A stretch of DNA of 41,011 bases from JBBTSB01 sp964355775 (GCA_964355775.1 CAYHEP010000004.1:1-41011); one strand, 5' to 3'; numbered from the stretch's first letter, positions 1-8,308 are shown. Numbers and translations: made by a program. The notes: generated from the sequence alone by a model not told the origin.

Positions 1-2
1 TG

Positions 3-1196
3 ACCGGCTTTGATGTGCCGAATCTTTCGACTCTCTATCTTGATAAGCCACTTAAAAATCACACGCTCATGCAGACTATCGCTCGAGCGAATCGTGTCTA
101 TCCGGGAAAGACGAACGGGCTCATCGTCGACTACATTGGCGTATTCCGAAATCTTCAGAAAGCCTTGGCGATTTACGCATCCACGAAAAGCGGTGATGAT
201 GAAATCATTCAGGACAAGAACGAACTAGTGGAAATACTTTTCTCTACAGTTTCAAAAACGCGACAGTTCCTCAAAACGCTTGAGCTCGATATTAATGATT
301 TACTCAAAGCGCAGGATATCGAAAAAATCAGATTGGTAGATGTGTTCACGAATCGGATATTGCAGGATGAAAAGACAAAACAGCAATATCTTGAGCTTGC
401 TGGTGATGCTTACAAATACTACAGAGCGGTCCTGCCCGAACCGAAGGCCGAAGATTACTATCATGAAGTAACGGCATACAAAGTGATCGCTTCACGCATA
501 CGGGAAGTGATTGACGAAGATACCGATGTCTCACAGGTGAAGAAGGATCTTGAGAACCTGCTTGATCGTTCCATTCGTGCTGGCGAGTATGTGATAAAGA
601 GTACCCCGAAGATCAAAGATTTGAGCAAGATTGATTTCGAAGCGTTACGAAAGTTTTTCGACGATTCGGATACCAAGAATATCGAAGCCGAACATTTGAG
701 CGCGGAGCTGGAGGAAAAGATCAAAGAAATGATACGCAAGAATAAGCTTCGTAAGCATTTCCTCGATCGGCTCAATAAACTTCTACACGAGTACAATATC
801 GGTTCGCATGATCTCAATGTTTTCTTTGATCAGCTTGTTGAACTCGCAAAGGAATTAAGCGAAGAAGATCGACGGGCGGTTTCTGAAAATTTAACCGAAG
901 AAGAATTAGCAGTTTTTGACATTCTCCGTAAGGAAAGTTTGAACCCGACCGAGACCGATCAAGTCAAAAAAGTTGCCAAAGAACTATTGGCGAAATTGAA
1001 AGCGGAAAAACTGGTTTTGGATTGGAAGAAGAAACAGGAAACTCAGGCGGATGTAAAAATTACCATTCAGGGGATTCTTTACGACGAGCTTCCAGAACCG
1101 GCATACAGCAAAGAGGACTGCGAAGACCGAACTCAAAAGGTATATTTCCACGTTTATGACAACTACGTGGATGAGAAGGTGAACATATATATGTAA
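3..1196 (+). CDS. hsdR: Type I restriction enzyme subunit R (HsdR), C-terminal part
   Basis: The reading frame is open at the left edge, so only the last 398 codons are visible. The first residues (TGFDVPNLSTLYLDKPL, then QTIARANRVYPGK) match the end of the second RecA-like domain of SF2 helicase motors in HsdR, with motif VI QxIARxNR. The rest is a long charged helical region typical of the HsdR C-terminus, which contacts the methylase complex. HsdR supplies ATP-driven DNA translocation and cleavage in type I restriction. HsdM and HsdS are not in the window and would lie to the left. The family call is firm; whether the enzyme is intact cannot be judged. Confidence 0.88.
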   Translation, partial: TGFDVPNLSTLYLDKPLKNHTLMQTIARANRVYPGKTNGLIVDYIGVFRNLQKALAIYASTKSGDDEIIQDKNELVEILFSTVSKTRQFLKTLELDINDLLKAQDIEKIRLVDVFTNRILQDEKTKQQYLELAGDAYKYYRAVLPEPKAEDYYHEVTAYKVIASRIREVIDEDTDVSQVKKDLENLLDRSIRAGEYVIKSTPKIKDLSKIDFEALRKFFDDSDTKNIEAEHLSAELEEKIKEMIRKNKLRKHFLDRLNKLLHEYNIGSHDLNVFFDQLVELAKELSEEDRRAVSENLTEEELAVFDILRKESLNPTETDQVKKVAKELLAKLKAEKLVLDWKKKQETQADVKITIQGILYDELPEPAYSKEDCEDRTQKVYFHVYDNYVDEKVNIYM

Positions 1197-1215
1197 CAGT
1201 TTCTTGCCTTTCAAA

Positions 1216-1234
1216 ATTGAGGTTTAACCTCAAT
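1216..1234. repeat. Perfect palindrome, family P5 (ATTGAG-GTT-n-AAC-CTCAAT)
   Basis: Nine-base arms ATTGAGGTT and AACCTCAAT flank a single T at 1225. No T-tract follows, so it is not an obvious terminator for hsdR, although it lies 20 bases after its stop. It shares its design with the palindrome at 29408-29430, which has two extra base pairs per arm. This suggests one repeat family. Confidence 0.6.
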
Positions 1235-1291
1235 GTATAAGAAATTTTCATAGCCATGCACCTTTCCTATCTCCTAGACCCCGCGAACATC

Positions 1292-1314
1292 ACCTCGCAA
1301 GAGCTTTTGGATTT
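1292..1314 (+). repeat. 23-bp direct repeat, left copy (flanks fic)
   Basis: The 23 bases from ACCTCGCAAGAG to GGATTT at 1292-1314 recur identically at 2352-2374. The two copies bracket the Fic gene and encode the same peptide TSQELLD in both places. It is either a duplication created when fic was inserted or a recombination scar. Confidence 0.75.
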
Positions 1315-1435
1315 TAGATACCATCCTTCGGAGGGAATGGGCGAATGCGAGAAGATCACAAAGCAAGGGCTTTTGTCATCGGGAATTGCGATAATCGTGA
1401 AAATCATCGTTTTTCAGGTCGTTTTCACGGTTATG

Positions 1436-1464
1436 TTGACAAAAGAGTGAAAATAGATTAGTCT
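1436..1464 (+). promoter_or_regulatory. Possible sigma-70 promoter for fic
   Basis: A perfect -35 TTGACA lies at 1436-1441. With a 17-base spacer, a weak -10 TAGTCT falls at 1459-1464, only eight bases before the fic ATG. If used, it would give an almost leaderless mRNA. The -10 matches only three of six consensus bases, so the call is tentative. Confidence 0.35.
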
Positions 1465-1472
1465 TAAAGCAT

Positions 1473-2345
1473 ATGGTCAAAGTATTTAGTACATTTAGCA
1501 GAATCAATGCTCTTCGAGAGCGGTATTTCAGGGCGCTCACGGGCAAGGAGGCACTGGTCAAAATGATTGCCGAAGCTGAAGTTGCCGAGCAGGTGTACAA
1601 CTCAAACGCAATCGAAAACAGCACGCTGACACTCGAGGAAACCGAGAAAATCCTCCTCCAGATCGATCTGGACCGCTACATCAGTGAACGGGAGATTTTT
1701 GAGGCAAAAAATCTTGCCCGGGTCGTCTCCTATATCGACATCAAAGCAAAAGAGCAAGAGCTTTCCCGCGATGTGATGTTGCTGTTGCACAAGATGCTGA
1801 TTTCAAATATCAGGGATGACATTGCGGGTAGGTTTCGCGTAGGCGATGAACGAGTCCGCGTGGGAAGTCACATTGCTCCACATCCGCGAGAGATCATTGA
1901 TCGGCTTGATACGATGCTGGCGGATTACCATGCGGCGAGTCATGAAAACATCATTAAGCGCATCGCCGGTCTGCATCTTGCGTTCGAGTATACTCACCCT
2001 TTTATTGATGGCAATGGTCGCATCGGACGCGTTATCAATAACTACTTGCTGATTCGAGAGGGCTTTGTCGCGATCAACATCAAGTTTATCGATCGTAGCA
2101 AATATTATGACGCCTTCAAGCAGTTTCAGGACACCGGCAAGACGGACTTGATGCAGGAAATCGTCGGCAAAGCGCTGACCAACAGCTACCACAAGCGCCT
2201 TGCATATCTGGAAGGCAAGCGAATCATCACGCTGATAGACTATGCCAAAGCAAATAAGCTCTCGCACTCCAACCTCATCAACAAAGCCAACCGCCAAACC
2301 ATTGAGGCATTCCTGGAAAAAGGCGTTTGGAAAATTGGAGCATAA
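1473..2345 (+). CDS. fic: Fic family protein (probable AMP transferase, class II-like)
   Basis: This 290-residue protein carries the complete Fic active-site motif HPFIDGNGRIGR at residues 175-186, including the catalytic His and the Asp and Asn that hold metal and phosphates. The motif SNAIEN at residues 44-49 fits the inhibitory helix pattern [S/T]xxxE[G/N] and precedes the Fic core, as in class II enzymes, so the protein probably restrains itself. Fic enzymes usually move AMP from ATP onto a Ser, Thr or Tyr of a target protein. The C-terminus (LIDYAKANKLSHSNLINKANRQTIEAFLEKG) resembles a helix-turn-helix tail. No target can be named. A 23-bp direct repeat on both sides suggests recent arrival beside the restriction locus. 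Confidence 0.92.
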   Translation: MVKVFSTFSRINALRERYFRALTGKEALVKMIAEAEVAEQVYNSNAIENSTLTLEETEKILLQIDLDRYISEREIFEAKNLARVVSYIDIKAKEQELSRDVMLLLHKMLISNIRDDIAGRFRVGDERVRVGSHIAPHPREIIDRLDTMLADYHAASHENIIKRIAGLHLAFEYTHPFIDGNGRIGRVINNYLLIREGFVAINIKFIDRSKYYDAFKQFQDTGKTDLMQEIVGKALTNSYHKRLAYLEGKRIITLIDYAKANKLSHSNLINKANRQTIEAFLEKGVWKIGA

Positions 2346-2351
2346 AAAGTT

Positions 2352-2374
2352 ACCTCGCAAGAGCTTTTGGATTT
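2352..2374 (+). repeat. 23-bp direct repeat, right copy (flanks fic)
   Basis: Identical to 1292-1314. It starts six bases after the fic stop codon. The frame through it reads KVTSQELLDLRIVPEHYITYT and stops just before the next gene, as expected for a short duplicated piece of a former gene. Confidence 0.75.
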
Positions 2375-2407
2375 GCGAATAGTACCCGAACATTATATAA
2401 CATATAC

Positions 2408-2560
2408 ATGAAAACATTTACTTGCAGGGAGATCATGAACAACGAGGGAGGTTGTGACAAGGAGTTTACCGGAGACGACATGATGGCTGGCGCAAACGCG
2501 AAGGAAGATCAGGCGAAGTGGTTCGAATGGTTCAAGGGCGTCTGGGACGCAAAGGCGTGA
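2408..2560 (+). CDS. Short DUF1059-like protein
   Basis: The ATG at 2408 opens a 50-codon frame starting MKTFTCREI and continuing GGCDKEFTGDD, which resembles the N-terminus of DUF1059 proteins, small cysteine-containing proteins of unknown role. The end, QAKWFEWFKGVWDAKA, resembles the family C-terminus. The usual middle helix seems to be missing, so this is probably an in-frame internal deletion. The stop overlaps the GTG start of the next gene (GTGA), suggesting translational coupling. An upstream in-frame start at 2327 would overlap fic and add an unrelated N-terminus, so I prefer 2408. Confidence 0.55.
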   Translation: MKTFTCREIMNNEGGCDKEFTGDDMMAGANAKEDQAKWFEWFKGVWDAKA

Positions 2561-2907
2561 CCTTAGCGAAATCGTCTGAATTGTTGCGATTGATCGAGCA
2601 TCGCATTGATCTCTACAATCGGCACTACCGGTTTGATTTTAATGATATCAAGATCAAGCGGATGAAATCGCGGTGGGGGAGTTGTTCGCGGAAAAAGAAC
2701 CTCAACTTCAACGCCAAGCTCGCGCTACTGCCGTCCGAGCTGATCGACTATGTGATCGTGCACGAACTGTGCCATCTGCGAGAGTTTAATCATTCGCGCA
2801 AGTTTTGGGCGCTGGTCGCACAGACGATGCCCCATTGGAAAAAACTAAGAAAAGAGTTACGATTGAGCTCCACGTATGTCACAAGGCGAATCTATTATTT
2901 CGTTTGA
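2557..2907 (+). CDS. YgjP-like zinc metalloprotease domain protein (DUF45/M48-related)
   Basis: The motifs MKSRWGSCS and VIVHELCHLREFNHSRKFW are typical of the YgjP/DUF45 family. HExxH (HELCH) and a later acidic or His residue bind zinc. Starting at the GTG that overlaps the previous stop gives 116 residues, much shorter than E. coli YgjP, and only the C-terminal catalytic half is present. A start at 2518 is possible but lies deep within the preceding gene. The end overlaps the following ABC-F gene by 32 bases. Family members are presumed peptidases whose substrates are mostly unknown. Confidence 0.8.
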   Translation: MTLAKSSELLRLIEHRIDLYNRHYRFDFNDIKIKRMKSRWGSCSRKKNLNFNAKLALLPSELIDYVIVHELCHLREFNHSRKFWALVAQTMPHWKKLRKELRLSSTYVTRRIYYFV

Positions 2908-4300
2908 AGCGGTGTCGTTTGAGCATGGACACAATAAACCGATCCTCAAGGAGGTTGGTTTTTCGGTGCGTCGTGGCAAAAAGTATACGCTCATGGGACA
3001 AAACGGTGCCGGTAAAAGCACGATCTTTGCGCTGATCACCGGTGCACTCCGACCGACGGCGGGTAAGGTCAATGTCGCTGACGGCTTGTCCATAGCGATT
3101 TCTCGCCAGTCCATCCCTCGCGATCAGCTCGAACTTACGGTCCGCGAGTTTTTTGAGAAATGCTTTTCTGAAAAAATCTACGACATCGATCCGCGCATCG
3201 ACGATGTGCTGGAGATCGTGAATCTCAAAGGCCATGCGAAAGTCCATGAGCGTATAGTCAAATCCTTTTCAGGCGGTCAGCAGGCGCGACTGCTTTTAGC
3301 ATCGGCGCTCATCCAAAACCCCGACCTCTTGCTTCTCGATGAGCCGACGAACAATCTGGACAAAGCCGGTATCGAGCACCTGACGCATTTTATCAAACAG
3401 TATCCCAAAACCGTCATCGTCATTTCGCACGATGCGGATTTTTTGAATTCGTTTACCGATGGCGTGCTGTATCTCGATGTCTACACAAAAATCGTAGAGC
3501 AGTACGATGGCAACTATTTTGACGTGATCGAACAGATCGCCAATCGTGTCGAAAAAGAAAATAGCAAAAACGCCCGTCTCGCCAAGGAGGCGCTGGATAA
3601 AAAAGAAAAAGCCAATTTTTTTGCAAAGAAAGGCGGTCGTCTTCGTATCCTTGCCAAGCGTATGCGCGAAGATGCCGCGGAGATGGAGGAAAATCAAGTG
3701 GACGTGCGCCGTGAGGACAAGGCGATCCGGCCGTTTGTGATTCCCTCGCAAGAGCATCTCATGGGTGATATCGTGACGGTCAGACCAAAGCTTGTACTCC
3801 AAAAAAACCGGCATTTGCTCGTCAGCGGTCCCAACGGCAGCGGCAAAACCACGCTTCTTGAGTCGCTCGTGAAAGGCACCGCAAAAGGCGGGAAGATCGC
3901 ACCCGGCATCCGTGTGGGTTACTACCGGCAGGATTTTTCGACGCTGAACTTTGACGACATGGTGTTTGATTCCCTCATGGCGGTGATGGACAAGCAAGAT
4001 GAGCAAAAATTGCGCGGCACGGCGGCAAGCTTCCTTATTACCGGCGATGTTATCAATACGAAGATCGGCAATCTATCCGAGGGCCAAAAAGGTCTGGTCG
4101 CGTTTGCACGGCTCGTGCTCGAGCGTCCCGGCCTCCTCATCCTCGACGAGCCCACCAACCATATGAATTTCCGCCACACCAGCGTCATCGCCAAAGCCCT
4201 CGACGAGTACCAAGGCGCCATGATCCTCGTCTCCCACGTCCCCGAATTTGTCGCCCAAATCCGGATTGATGAGACGCTGGAATTAACCCATCAATCATGA
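2876..4300 (+). CDS. ABC-F family ATPase (translation factor-like)
   Basis: This protein has two ABC ATPase domains in one 474-residue chain and no membrane segment. Domain 1 has Walker A GQNGAGKST at 41-49, signature SGGQQ at 132-136 and Walker B LLLLDEPTNN at 151-160. Domain 2 has GPNGSGKTT at 318-326, LSEGQ at 400-404 and LILDEPTNH at 421-429. The basic helical linker around residues 225-285 fits the P-site tRNA-interaction motif of ABC-F proteins, which act on ribosomes (EttA, Uup and antibiotic-protection types). The subfamily cannot be settled by eye. It starts inside the previous gene and its stop overlaps the next start (ATGA). Confidence 0.9.
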   Translation: MSQGESIISFEAVSFEHGHNKPILKEVGFSVRRGKKYTLMGQNGAGKSTIFALITGALRPTAGKVNVADGLSIAISRQSIPRDQLELTVREFFEKCFSEKIYDIDPRIDDVLEIVNLKGHAKVHERIVKSFSGGQQARLLLASALIQNPDLLLLDEPTNNLDKAGIEHLTHFIKQYPKTVIVISHDADFLNSFTDGVLYLDVYTKIVEQYDGNYFDVIEQIANRVEKENSKNARLAKEALDKKEKANFFAKKGGRLRILAKRMREDAAEMEENQVDVRREDKAIRPFVIPSQEHLMGDIVTVRPKLVLQKNRHLLVSGPNGSGKTTLLESLVKGTAKGGKIAPGIRVGYYRQDFSTLNFDDMVFDSLMAVMDKQDEQKLRGTAASFLITGDVINTKIGNLSEGQKGLVAFARLVLERPGLLILDEPTNHMNFRHTSVIAKALDEYQGAMILVSHVPEFVAQIRIDETLELTHQS

Positions 4301-5523
4301 ACGCGATTTACGATGTCATCGTCATCGGTGGAGGTCCTGCGGGGATGATGGCGGCTGGGAGGGCGGGGGAACGGGGCAAGAAGGTTTTGCTTTTGGAAAA
4401 AAATCCCGGGCTTGGCAAAAAGCTCCTTATCACTGGCGGGGGACGGTGCAATGTGACAAACAACAAACCCGCAATCCGTGACATGGTCACGACCTACAAA
4501 GGCAACGACCAGTTTTTGTTTTCGGCATTTTCGCAGTTTGGCGTCGCCGACGCGATACGATTTTTTGAAAAACGAGGCATGGACATGAAAGAAGAAAACG
4601 AGGGGCGGATGTTCCCGGTGTCTAATTCGGCAAAGTCGGTTTGGGAAGTTCTAGTTCAGTACATGAAAGAAAATAAAGTTGAAGTACGATCACATGCTCC
4701 GGTGAGTGCTATTAGCAAAAATTTGGAAATAAAGCTGAAAGGCGGAGAAAAAATACTTGCCAAGTCAATCATCGTGGCGACTGGGGGTTTGTCGCGGCCG
4801 GAAACAGGATCGACGGGCGAGGGTTTCAAATGGCTCAAAGCCCTTGAGCATACGATCATAGATAACGATTTCGCGTTGGTGCCGGTTGCGCTCAATGATG
4901 CATGGGCAAAAAAGCTCGGCGGGGTGACGCTCAAGGACATCAAGCTCACGCTTTTTCAAAACGGACAAAAGCAGACGGTGCACAAGGGCGATATGCTGTT
5001 TACGCATTTTGGCATCAGCGGTCCCACGGTTCTGAAGATGAGCAAGGAAGTCGGCGAGCTACTCAAATATGGCGAGGTGCAGATCGTGCTTGACGTGTTT
5101 TCAAAGCTGGATCATGCCGTGCTCAAATCCCATCTGCAGGAACTGCTCATTTCCCAAAGCAACAAAAAAATAAAAAATGTCTTAGGAAAACTGATTCCCA
5201 CGGCACTTGCGCTGTCGTTGCTTTCTCTTGCAAAGATTGATGGCGAAACGCCCAATCACAGCGTCAGTCATGAACAGCGCAAGGCGCTCGTTGCGCTCCT
5301 CAAATCCGTCCCGTTGAACGTGCACGGTTTGCTCGGTGCCGACAAAGCCGTCATTTCCTCCGGCGGTGTGGCGCTCGAAGAAGTCAATTTTAAAACCATG
5401 CAATCGCGCCTGATTCCTAATCTCTATCTGGTTGGTGATGTCCTCAATATTGATCGTCCCACCGGCGGGTACTCCCTCCAGCTCTGCTGGACAACCGGAT
5501 TTGTCGCGGGGAGCAATGCATAA
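4297..5523 (+). CDS. FAD-dependent oxidoreductase, HI0933/BaiN (YhiN) family
   Basis: The protein begins with a Rossmann FAD-binding loop GGGPAGMMAAGRAG (residues 11-24) and has the family-specific GGGRCNVTN at 47-55. The C-terminus NLYLVGDVLNIDRPTGGYSLQLCW is the second FAD contact typical of HI0933-like flavoproteins. Its 408 residues match the usual size. Family members are flavoproteins of largely unknown substrate; one, BaiN, acts in bile acid metabolism in gut clostridia, which is no guide here. The ATGA overlap couples it to the ABC-F gene. Confidence 0.88.
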   Translation: MNAIYDVIVIGGGPAGMMAAGRAGERGKKVLLLEKNPGLGKKLLITGGGRCNVTNNKPAIRDMVTTYKGNDQFLFSAFSQFGVADAIRFFEKRGMDMKEENEGRMFPVSNSAKSVWEVLVQYMKENKVEVRSHAPVSAISKNLEIKLKGGEKILAKSIIVATGGLSRPETGSTGEGFKWLKALEHTIIDNDFALVPVALNDAWAKKLGGVTLKDIKLTLFQNGQKQTVHKGDMLFTHFGISGPTVLKMSKEVGELLKYGEVQIVLDVFSKLDHAVLKSHLQELLISQSNKKIKNVLGKLIPTALALSLLSLAKIDGETPNHSVSHEQRKALVALLKSVPLNVHGLLGADKAVISSGGVALEEVNFKTMQSRLIPNLYLVGDVLNIDRPTGGYSLQLCWTTGFVAGSNA

Positions 5524-5560
5524 GTGCATAACTTGAGTAGCCGTATTTTCTGTGGCATCG

Positions 5561-5566
5561 TATAAT
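5561..5566 (+). promoter_or_regulatory. -10 element TATAAT before the DoxX-like gene
   Basis: A perfect TATAAT lies ten bases before the ATG at 5576. No good -35 is found at 16-18 bases. Transcription would start within about three bases of the start codon, giving a leaderless or nearly leaderless mRNA, as at several other genes in this window. Confidence 0.5.
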
Positions 5567-5575
5567 GAAGTCATT

Positions 5576-6001
5576 ATGAAAAAACACTATGTATACGTCG
5601 CGTTGCGATTGGTGATGGGGTTTATATTTTTGTGGGCGTTTTTGGATAAGGTGTTCGGATTTGGACTTGCGACACAATCGGAAGCCGCGTGGATCAATGG
5701 TGGATCTCCGACAACCGGGTTTTTGACGAATGCGGTGCATGGTCCTTTTGCCGATGTATTTAAAGGTCTCGCCGGATCAGCCATCGTTGATTGGCTTTTC
5801 ATGTTGGGTCTTTTGTTTGTCGGGCTCACGCTCATACTCAACCGCTACGTAAAATGGGGAGCGATCGCCGGCATGCTCATGCTCGCATTGATGTATCTTG
5901 CCCTGCTGTTTCCGGCAAATAATCCCATCATTGACGACCACATCGTCTACATTCTTGTGCTCGCTTTGCTTGCAATGCGCGGGCAACAACAGGTAGCATA
6001 G
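5576..6001 (+). CDS. DoxX-like integral membrane protein
   Basis: This 141-residue protein has four hydrophobic stretches (about residues 5-24, 62-82, 89-108 and 115-135) and the early motif LRLVMGFIFLWAFLDKVFGFG, which is typical of DoxX/TQO small subunits. The segment WINGGSPTTGFL also fits that family. Such proteins are quinone-linked membrane subunits or of unknown role. I chose ATG 5576 over an upstream TTG because it follows a good -10 box and starts at MKKHYVYVALRL. No partner oxidoreductase is adjacent. Confidence 0.75.
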   Translation: MKKHYVYVALRLVMGFIFLWAFLDKVFGFGLATQSEAAWINGGSPTTGFLTNAVHGPFADVFKGLAGSAIVDWLFMLGLLFVGLTLILNRYVKWGAIAGMLMLALMYLALLFPANNPIIDDHIVYILVLALLAMRGQQQVA

Positions 6002-6004
6002 GGC

Positions 6005-6391
6005 ATGAGAGTCATGGTTTTCGGGGTTTTTGATGGACTTCACGAAGGACATCGGTATTTTCTCATGGAAGCCCTTCGACAAGCTCAGGGCGATCTTGTG
6101 GTCGTTGTAGCCCACGATGAGACAGTTCGACAATTAAAACATAAAACTCCAAAGTTTGGCGAGCTCGAGCGAGTGGAAGCTATACGGAAAGTCTTACCGC
6201 AAGCGAGCGTGGTTTTGGGAGACCAACAGCAGGGGAGCTACAACGTGGTAAAAACCCACCGACCTGCTATGATTTGTTTGGGGTATGACCAACGCGAGCT
6301 CGGCGATGATTTGCGACGCTCCATGCGCGAAGGTAGTATTCCGATGCTACCGCTGTATGAAATCTCTCGGCACAATGTGTCAAAATTGTAA
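6005..6391 (+). CDS. Cytidylyltransferase-like nucleotidyltransferase
   Basis: The N-terminus MRVMVFGVFDGLHEGHRYFL contains the HxGH nucleotide-binding motif (LHEGH) of the cytidylyltransferase superfamily, which includes glycerol-3-phosphate cytidylyltransferase and archaeal FAD synthetase (RibL). The 128-residue size fits single-domain members. The substrate cannot be told. The fragment LRQAQGD at residues 24-30 is encoded by a palindromic repeat (6072-6090), probably inserted in the gene without breaking the frame. The end overlaps the start of a DZR gene by 17 bases. Confidence 0.8.
   Translation: MRVMVFGVFDGLHEGHRYFLMEALRQAQGDLVVVVAHDETVRQLKHKTPKFGELERVEAIRKVLPQASVVLGDQQQGSYNVVKTHRPAMICLGYDQRELGDDLRRSMREGSIPMLPLYEISRHNVSKL
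6072..6090. repeat. Palindromic repeat P1 in coding sequence (CCCTTCGAC-AA-GCTCAGGG)
   Basis: Imperfect palindrome of 19 bases with arms CCCT...AGGG, read here as ALRQAQG. The same 17-base core recurs at 13639-13655 in a DZR gene, in the same reading phase. A related hairpin at 24455-24483 shares the arm GTCGAAGGG. It behaves like a REP element tolerated in coding sequence. Confidence 0.75.
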
Positions 6392-7496
6392 GCGTCCGTT
6401 TCACATCGACGAATTCGATGAGGGTTTTTGTATGGATATGAAAATTCCTCCGCCGACGTTTTGTCCCTCGTGCCGGTTTCATCGACGATTAGCGTTTCGA
6501 AATGAGCATACCTTGTTTGAACGATCGTGTGATCTGTGCGGAAAGCATATAAAGTCACGGTATGCATCAGATCAGGAGTTCAAGGTTTTTTGCCCCTCTT
6601 GCTATTATTCCGATAATTGGAATCCGATGGAGTATGGAAGACCGTATGATTTCCAAAAAACATTCTTTGCTCAATGGTTGCATTTACAAGAGAGCATCCC
6701 GCATCTTTCTCTTGAAGAGGATCGACTCGATCCCAAATTCCGAACATGGGTGGACAAAATGATTCTGACGATTCAACGGCAGATGGAAGAAGAGCCCGAC
6801 GTGCCTCAACCGGCATTGTGGTCTGATCGGTCACATGATGTGAGCGGAAATATTATTGCCGAATCGGTAAATTGTTACTATTGTATTGGCGCTTTGCGGT
6901 GCAACAACGTTAGCCATGGTATCTCAGTTGAAGACGTCACCAACGCCATCGATGTATATTTCTGTTCACAAGGCAAAAATCTCTATGAAGTCATTGGTGG
7001 TTCTGATCTTGAGGACGTTTGCTTTTCGAGCAATATCTTTGACGGATCGCACCTTCGATACTGTCATGGGCTTGAAAAGTGCCGATACTGTTTCGGCTGT
7101 ATCAATCTCCGCAAGAAATCCTATTGCATTCTTAATTATCAATATTCCAAATCAGAGTACATGGATATGGTCATCCAGCACCACCAATCATTCAAGTTAA
7201 ACGCGCCCAATGTTCCCCCTCCGATTTTGGATCATTTCAGCACGATGCCGTTTGTTGATCGATTGGGCCATGTATATCGGTATGGAGAATTTTTTCCTCG
7301 GGAATTTTCCCCCTTTGAGCATGATCAGATGAGCGAAGATTCCGAGACTTCCAACTCCTCCACGTTTATCAACGACCATCTTCAGCTCTATGTACGTAAA
7401 TGCAGTTCTTGCCTGCAGGAGGTAAAAACGGTATACTTGAAGACTGAATTTCCTCATCTCTATTGCGAACGTTGCTCCGTAAAGCATCTCGAATGA
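6375..7496 (+). CDS. DZR family protein 1 (short form, one cysteine-rich middle module)
   Basis: At 373 residues this is the shortest apparently intact member of the DZR family. The N-terminal domain begins CQNCKRPFHI, then CPSCRFHRRLAFRN, CDLCGKH and FCPSCYYSDNW, giving four cysteine pairs. Only one copy of the middle module is present, ending FGCINLRKKSYCILNYQYSKSEY, followed by YGEFFPREFSPF. The C-terminal domain is reduced to KCSSC and YCERC. Start ATG 6375 matches the start of its paralogues. It begins inside the preceding nucleotidyltransferase gene, and its stop overlaps the ATG of the ABC exporter gene. Function is unknown; zinc binding is inferred from the cysteine pairs. Confidence 0.8.
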   Translation: MCQNCKRPFHIDEFDEGFCMDMKIPPPTFCPSCRFHRRLAFRNEHTLFERSCDLCGKHIKSRYASDQEFKVFCPSCYYSDNWNPMEYGRPYDFQKTFFAQWLHLQESIPHLSLEEDRLDPKFRTWVDKMILTIQRQMEEEPDVPQPALWSDRSHDVSGNIIAESVNCYYCIGALRCNNVSHGISVEDVTNAIDVYFCSQGKNLYEVIGGSDLEDVCFSSNIFDGSHLRYCHGLEKCRYCFGCINLRKKSYCILNYQYSKSEYMDMVIQHHQSFKLNAPNVPPPILDHFSTMPFVDRLGHVYRYGEFFPREFSPFEHDQMSEDSETSNSSTFINDHLQLYVRKCSSCLQEVKTVYLKTEFPHLYCERCSVKHLE

Positions 7497-8308
7497 GTCA
7501 TATCATCAACCCCATTATTTTCGCCCAGAATCTGACGAAAAAATACGGTGATTTTACTGCGGTCAACGGCATTTCCTTTGAAGTGGGGAAGGGGGAATTT
7601 TTTGGTTTTGTGGGACCAAATGGAGCGGGCAAGACCACGACCATCAGCATGCTTTCGACGATGCTCAAGCCTACGTCGGGCGATGTGACGGTCAATCACT
7701 ACGACATCGTCCATCAGCGCGATGCGGTGCGCCACTCCATCGGGATTATTTTTCAGGAGCCGGCACTTGATGTGGAATTGACCGCGTGGGAAAATCTCTG
7801 GTTCCACGCGCGACTCTATAGTATGGACAAGCATGTGTTTTATGATCGTGCCATTGAAATGCTCACGGTCGTGGATTTGCTCGATCGCTGGGACAAGCCG
7901 GTAAAAACATTTTCCGGCGGTATGAAACGGCGTCTGGAAATTGCGCGCGGTCTTTTGCATTATCCAAAGATTTTGTTTTTGGATGAACCGACGATTGGTC
8001 TGGATCCTCAAACCCGAGCGCTGATCTGGCGGCATCTACAGATCATACGAGAGAAGGAAGACATCACGGTGTTTTTGACGACGCATTATTTGCCGGAAAC
8101 CGAGCATTGCGATCACGTGGCAATCATGGACAAGGGCAATATCATTGCTTACGGAACTCCCGAAGAATTGAAAAAGCAGTACAACCACGAATCTATGGAC
8201 GCGGTATTCATAGAGGCGACCGGACATGGTATTCGCGATGAAGAGCTTTCAAATGAAGATCAAGCAAAAGCAAAATATAAAACCGGTGGCAACGGCTGGC
8301 GACGATGA
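7493..8308 (+). CDS. ABC-2 type exporter, ATP-binding subunit (DrrA-like)
   Basis: This 271-residue protein is a single ABC domain with Walker A GPNGAGKTT at 41-49, Q-loop FQEP near 87-90, signature SGGMKRR at 141-147 and Walker B LFLDEPTIGLD at 161-171. The ALDVELTAWENLWFHARLY segment is typical of the DrrA/NodI/CcmA group that pairs with ABC-2 permeases. The next gene is such a permease, overlapping by four bases. The exported substrate (lipid, polysaccharide or drug) cannot be told. The start overlaps the previous DZR stop as ATGA. Confidence 0.92.
   Translation: MSHIINPIIFAQNLTKKYGDFTAVNGISFEVGKGEFFGFVGPNGAGKTTTISMLSTMLKPTSGDVTVNHYDIVHQRDAVRHSIGIIFQEPALDVELTAWENLWFHARLYSMDKHVFYDRAIEMLTVVDLLDRWDKPVKTFSGGMKRRLEIARGLLHYPKILFLDEPTIGLDPQTRALIWRHLQIIREKEDITVFLTTHYLPETEHCDHVAIMDKGNIIAYGTPEELKKQYNHESMDAVFIEATGHGIRDEELSNEDQAKAKYKTGGNGWRR

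Larger units (their letters stand above)
1197..1472. other. Intergenic region between hsdR and fic with palindrome and direct repeat
   Basis: This 276-base gap holds a perfect palindrome at 1216-1234, the left copy of a 23-bp direct repeat at 1292-1314 and a possible promoter at 1436-1464. A 64-codon frame at 1256-1450 contains the peptide ITSQELLDFRYHPSEG, part of which (TSQELLDLR) reappears after fic. It looks like the remnant of a gene interrupted or partly duplicated when fic arrived. I do not recognise that gene. Confidence 0.5.

Noticed and set aside
1803..2417. 204-codon minus-strand frame opposite fic
   Set aside because: Fic on the plus strand has complete family motifs; the opposite frame has none and is a shadow.
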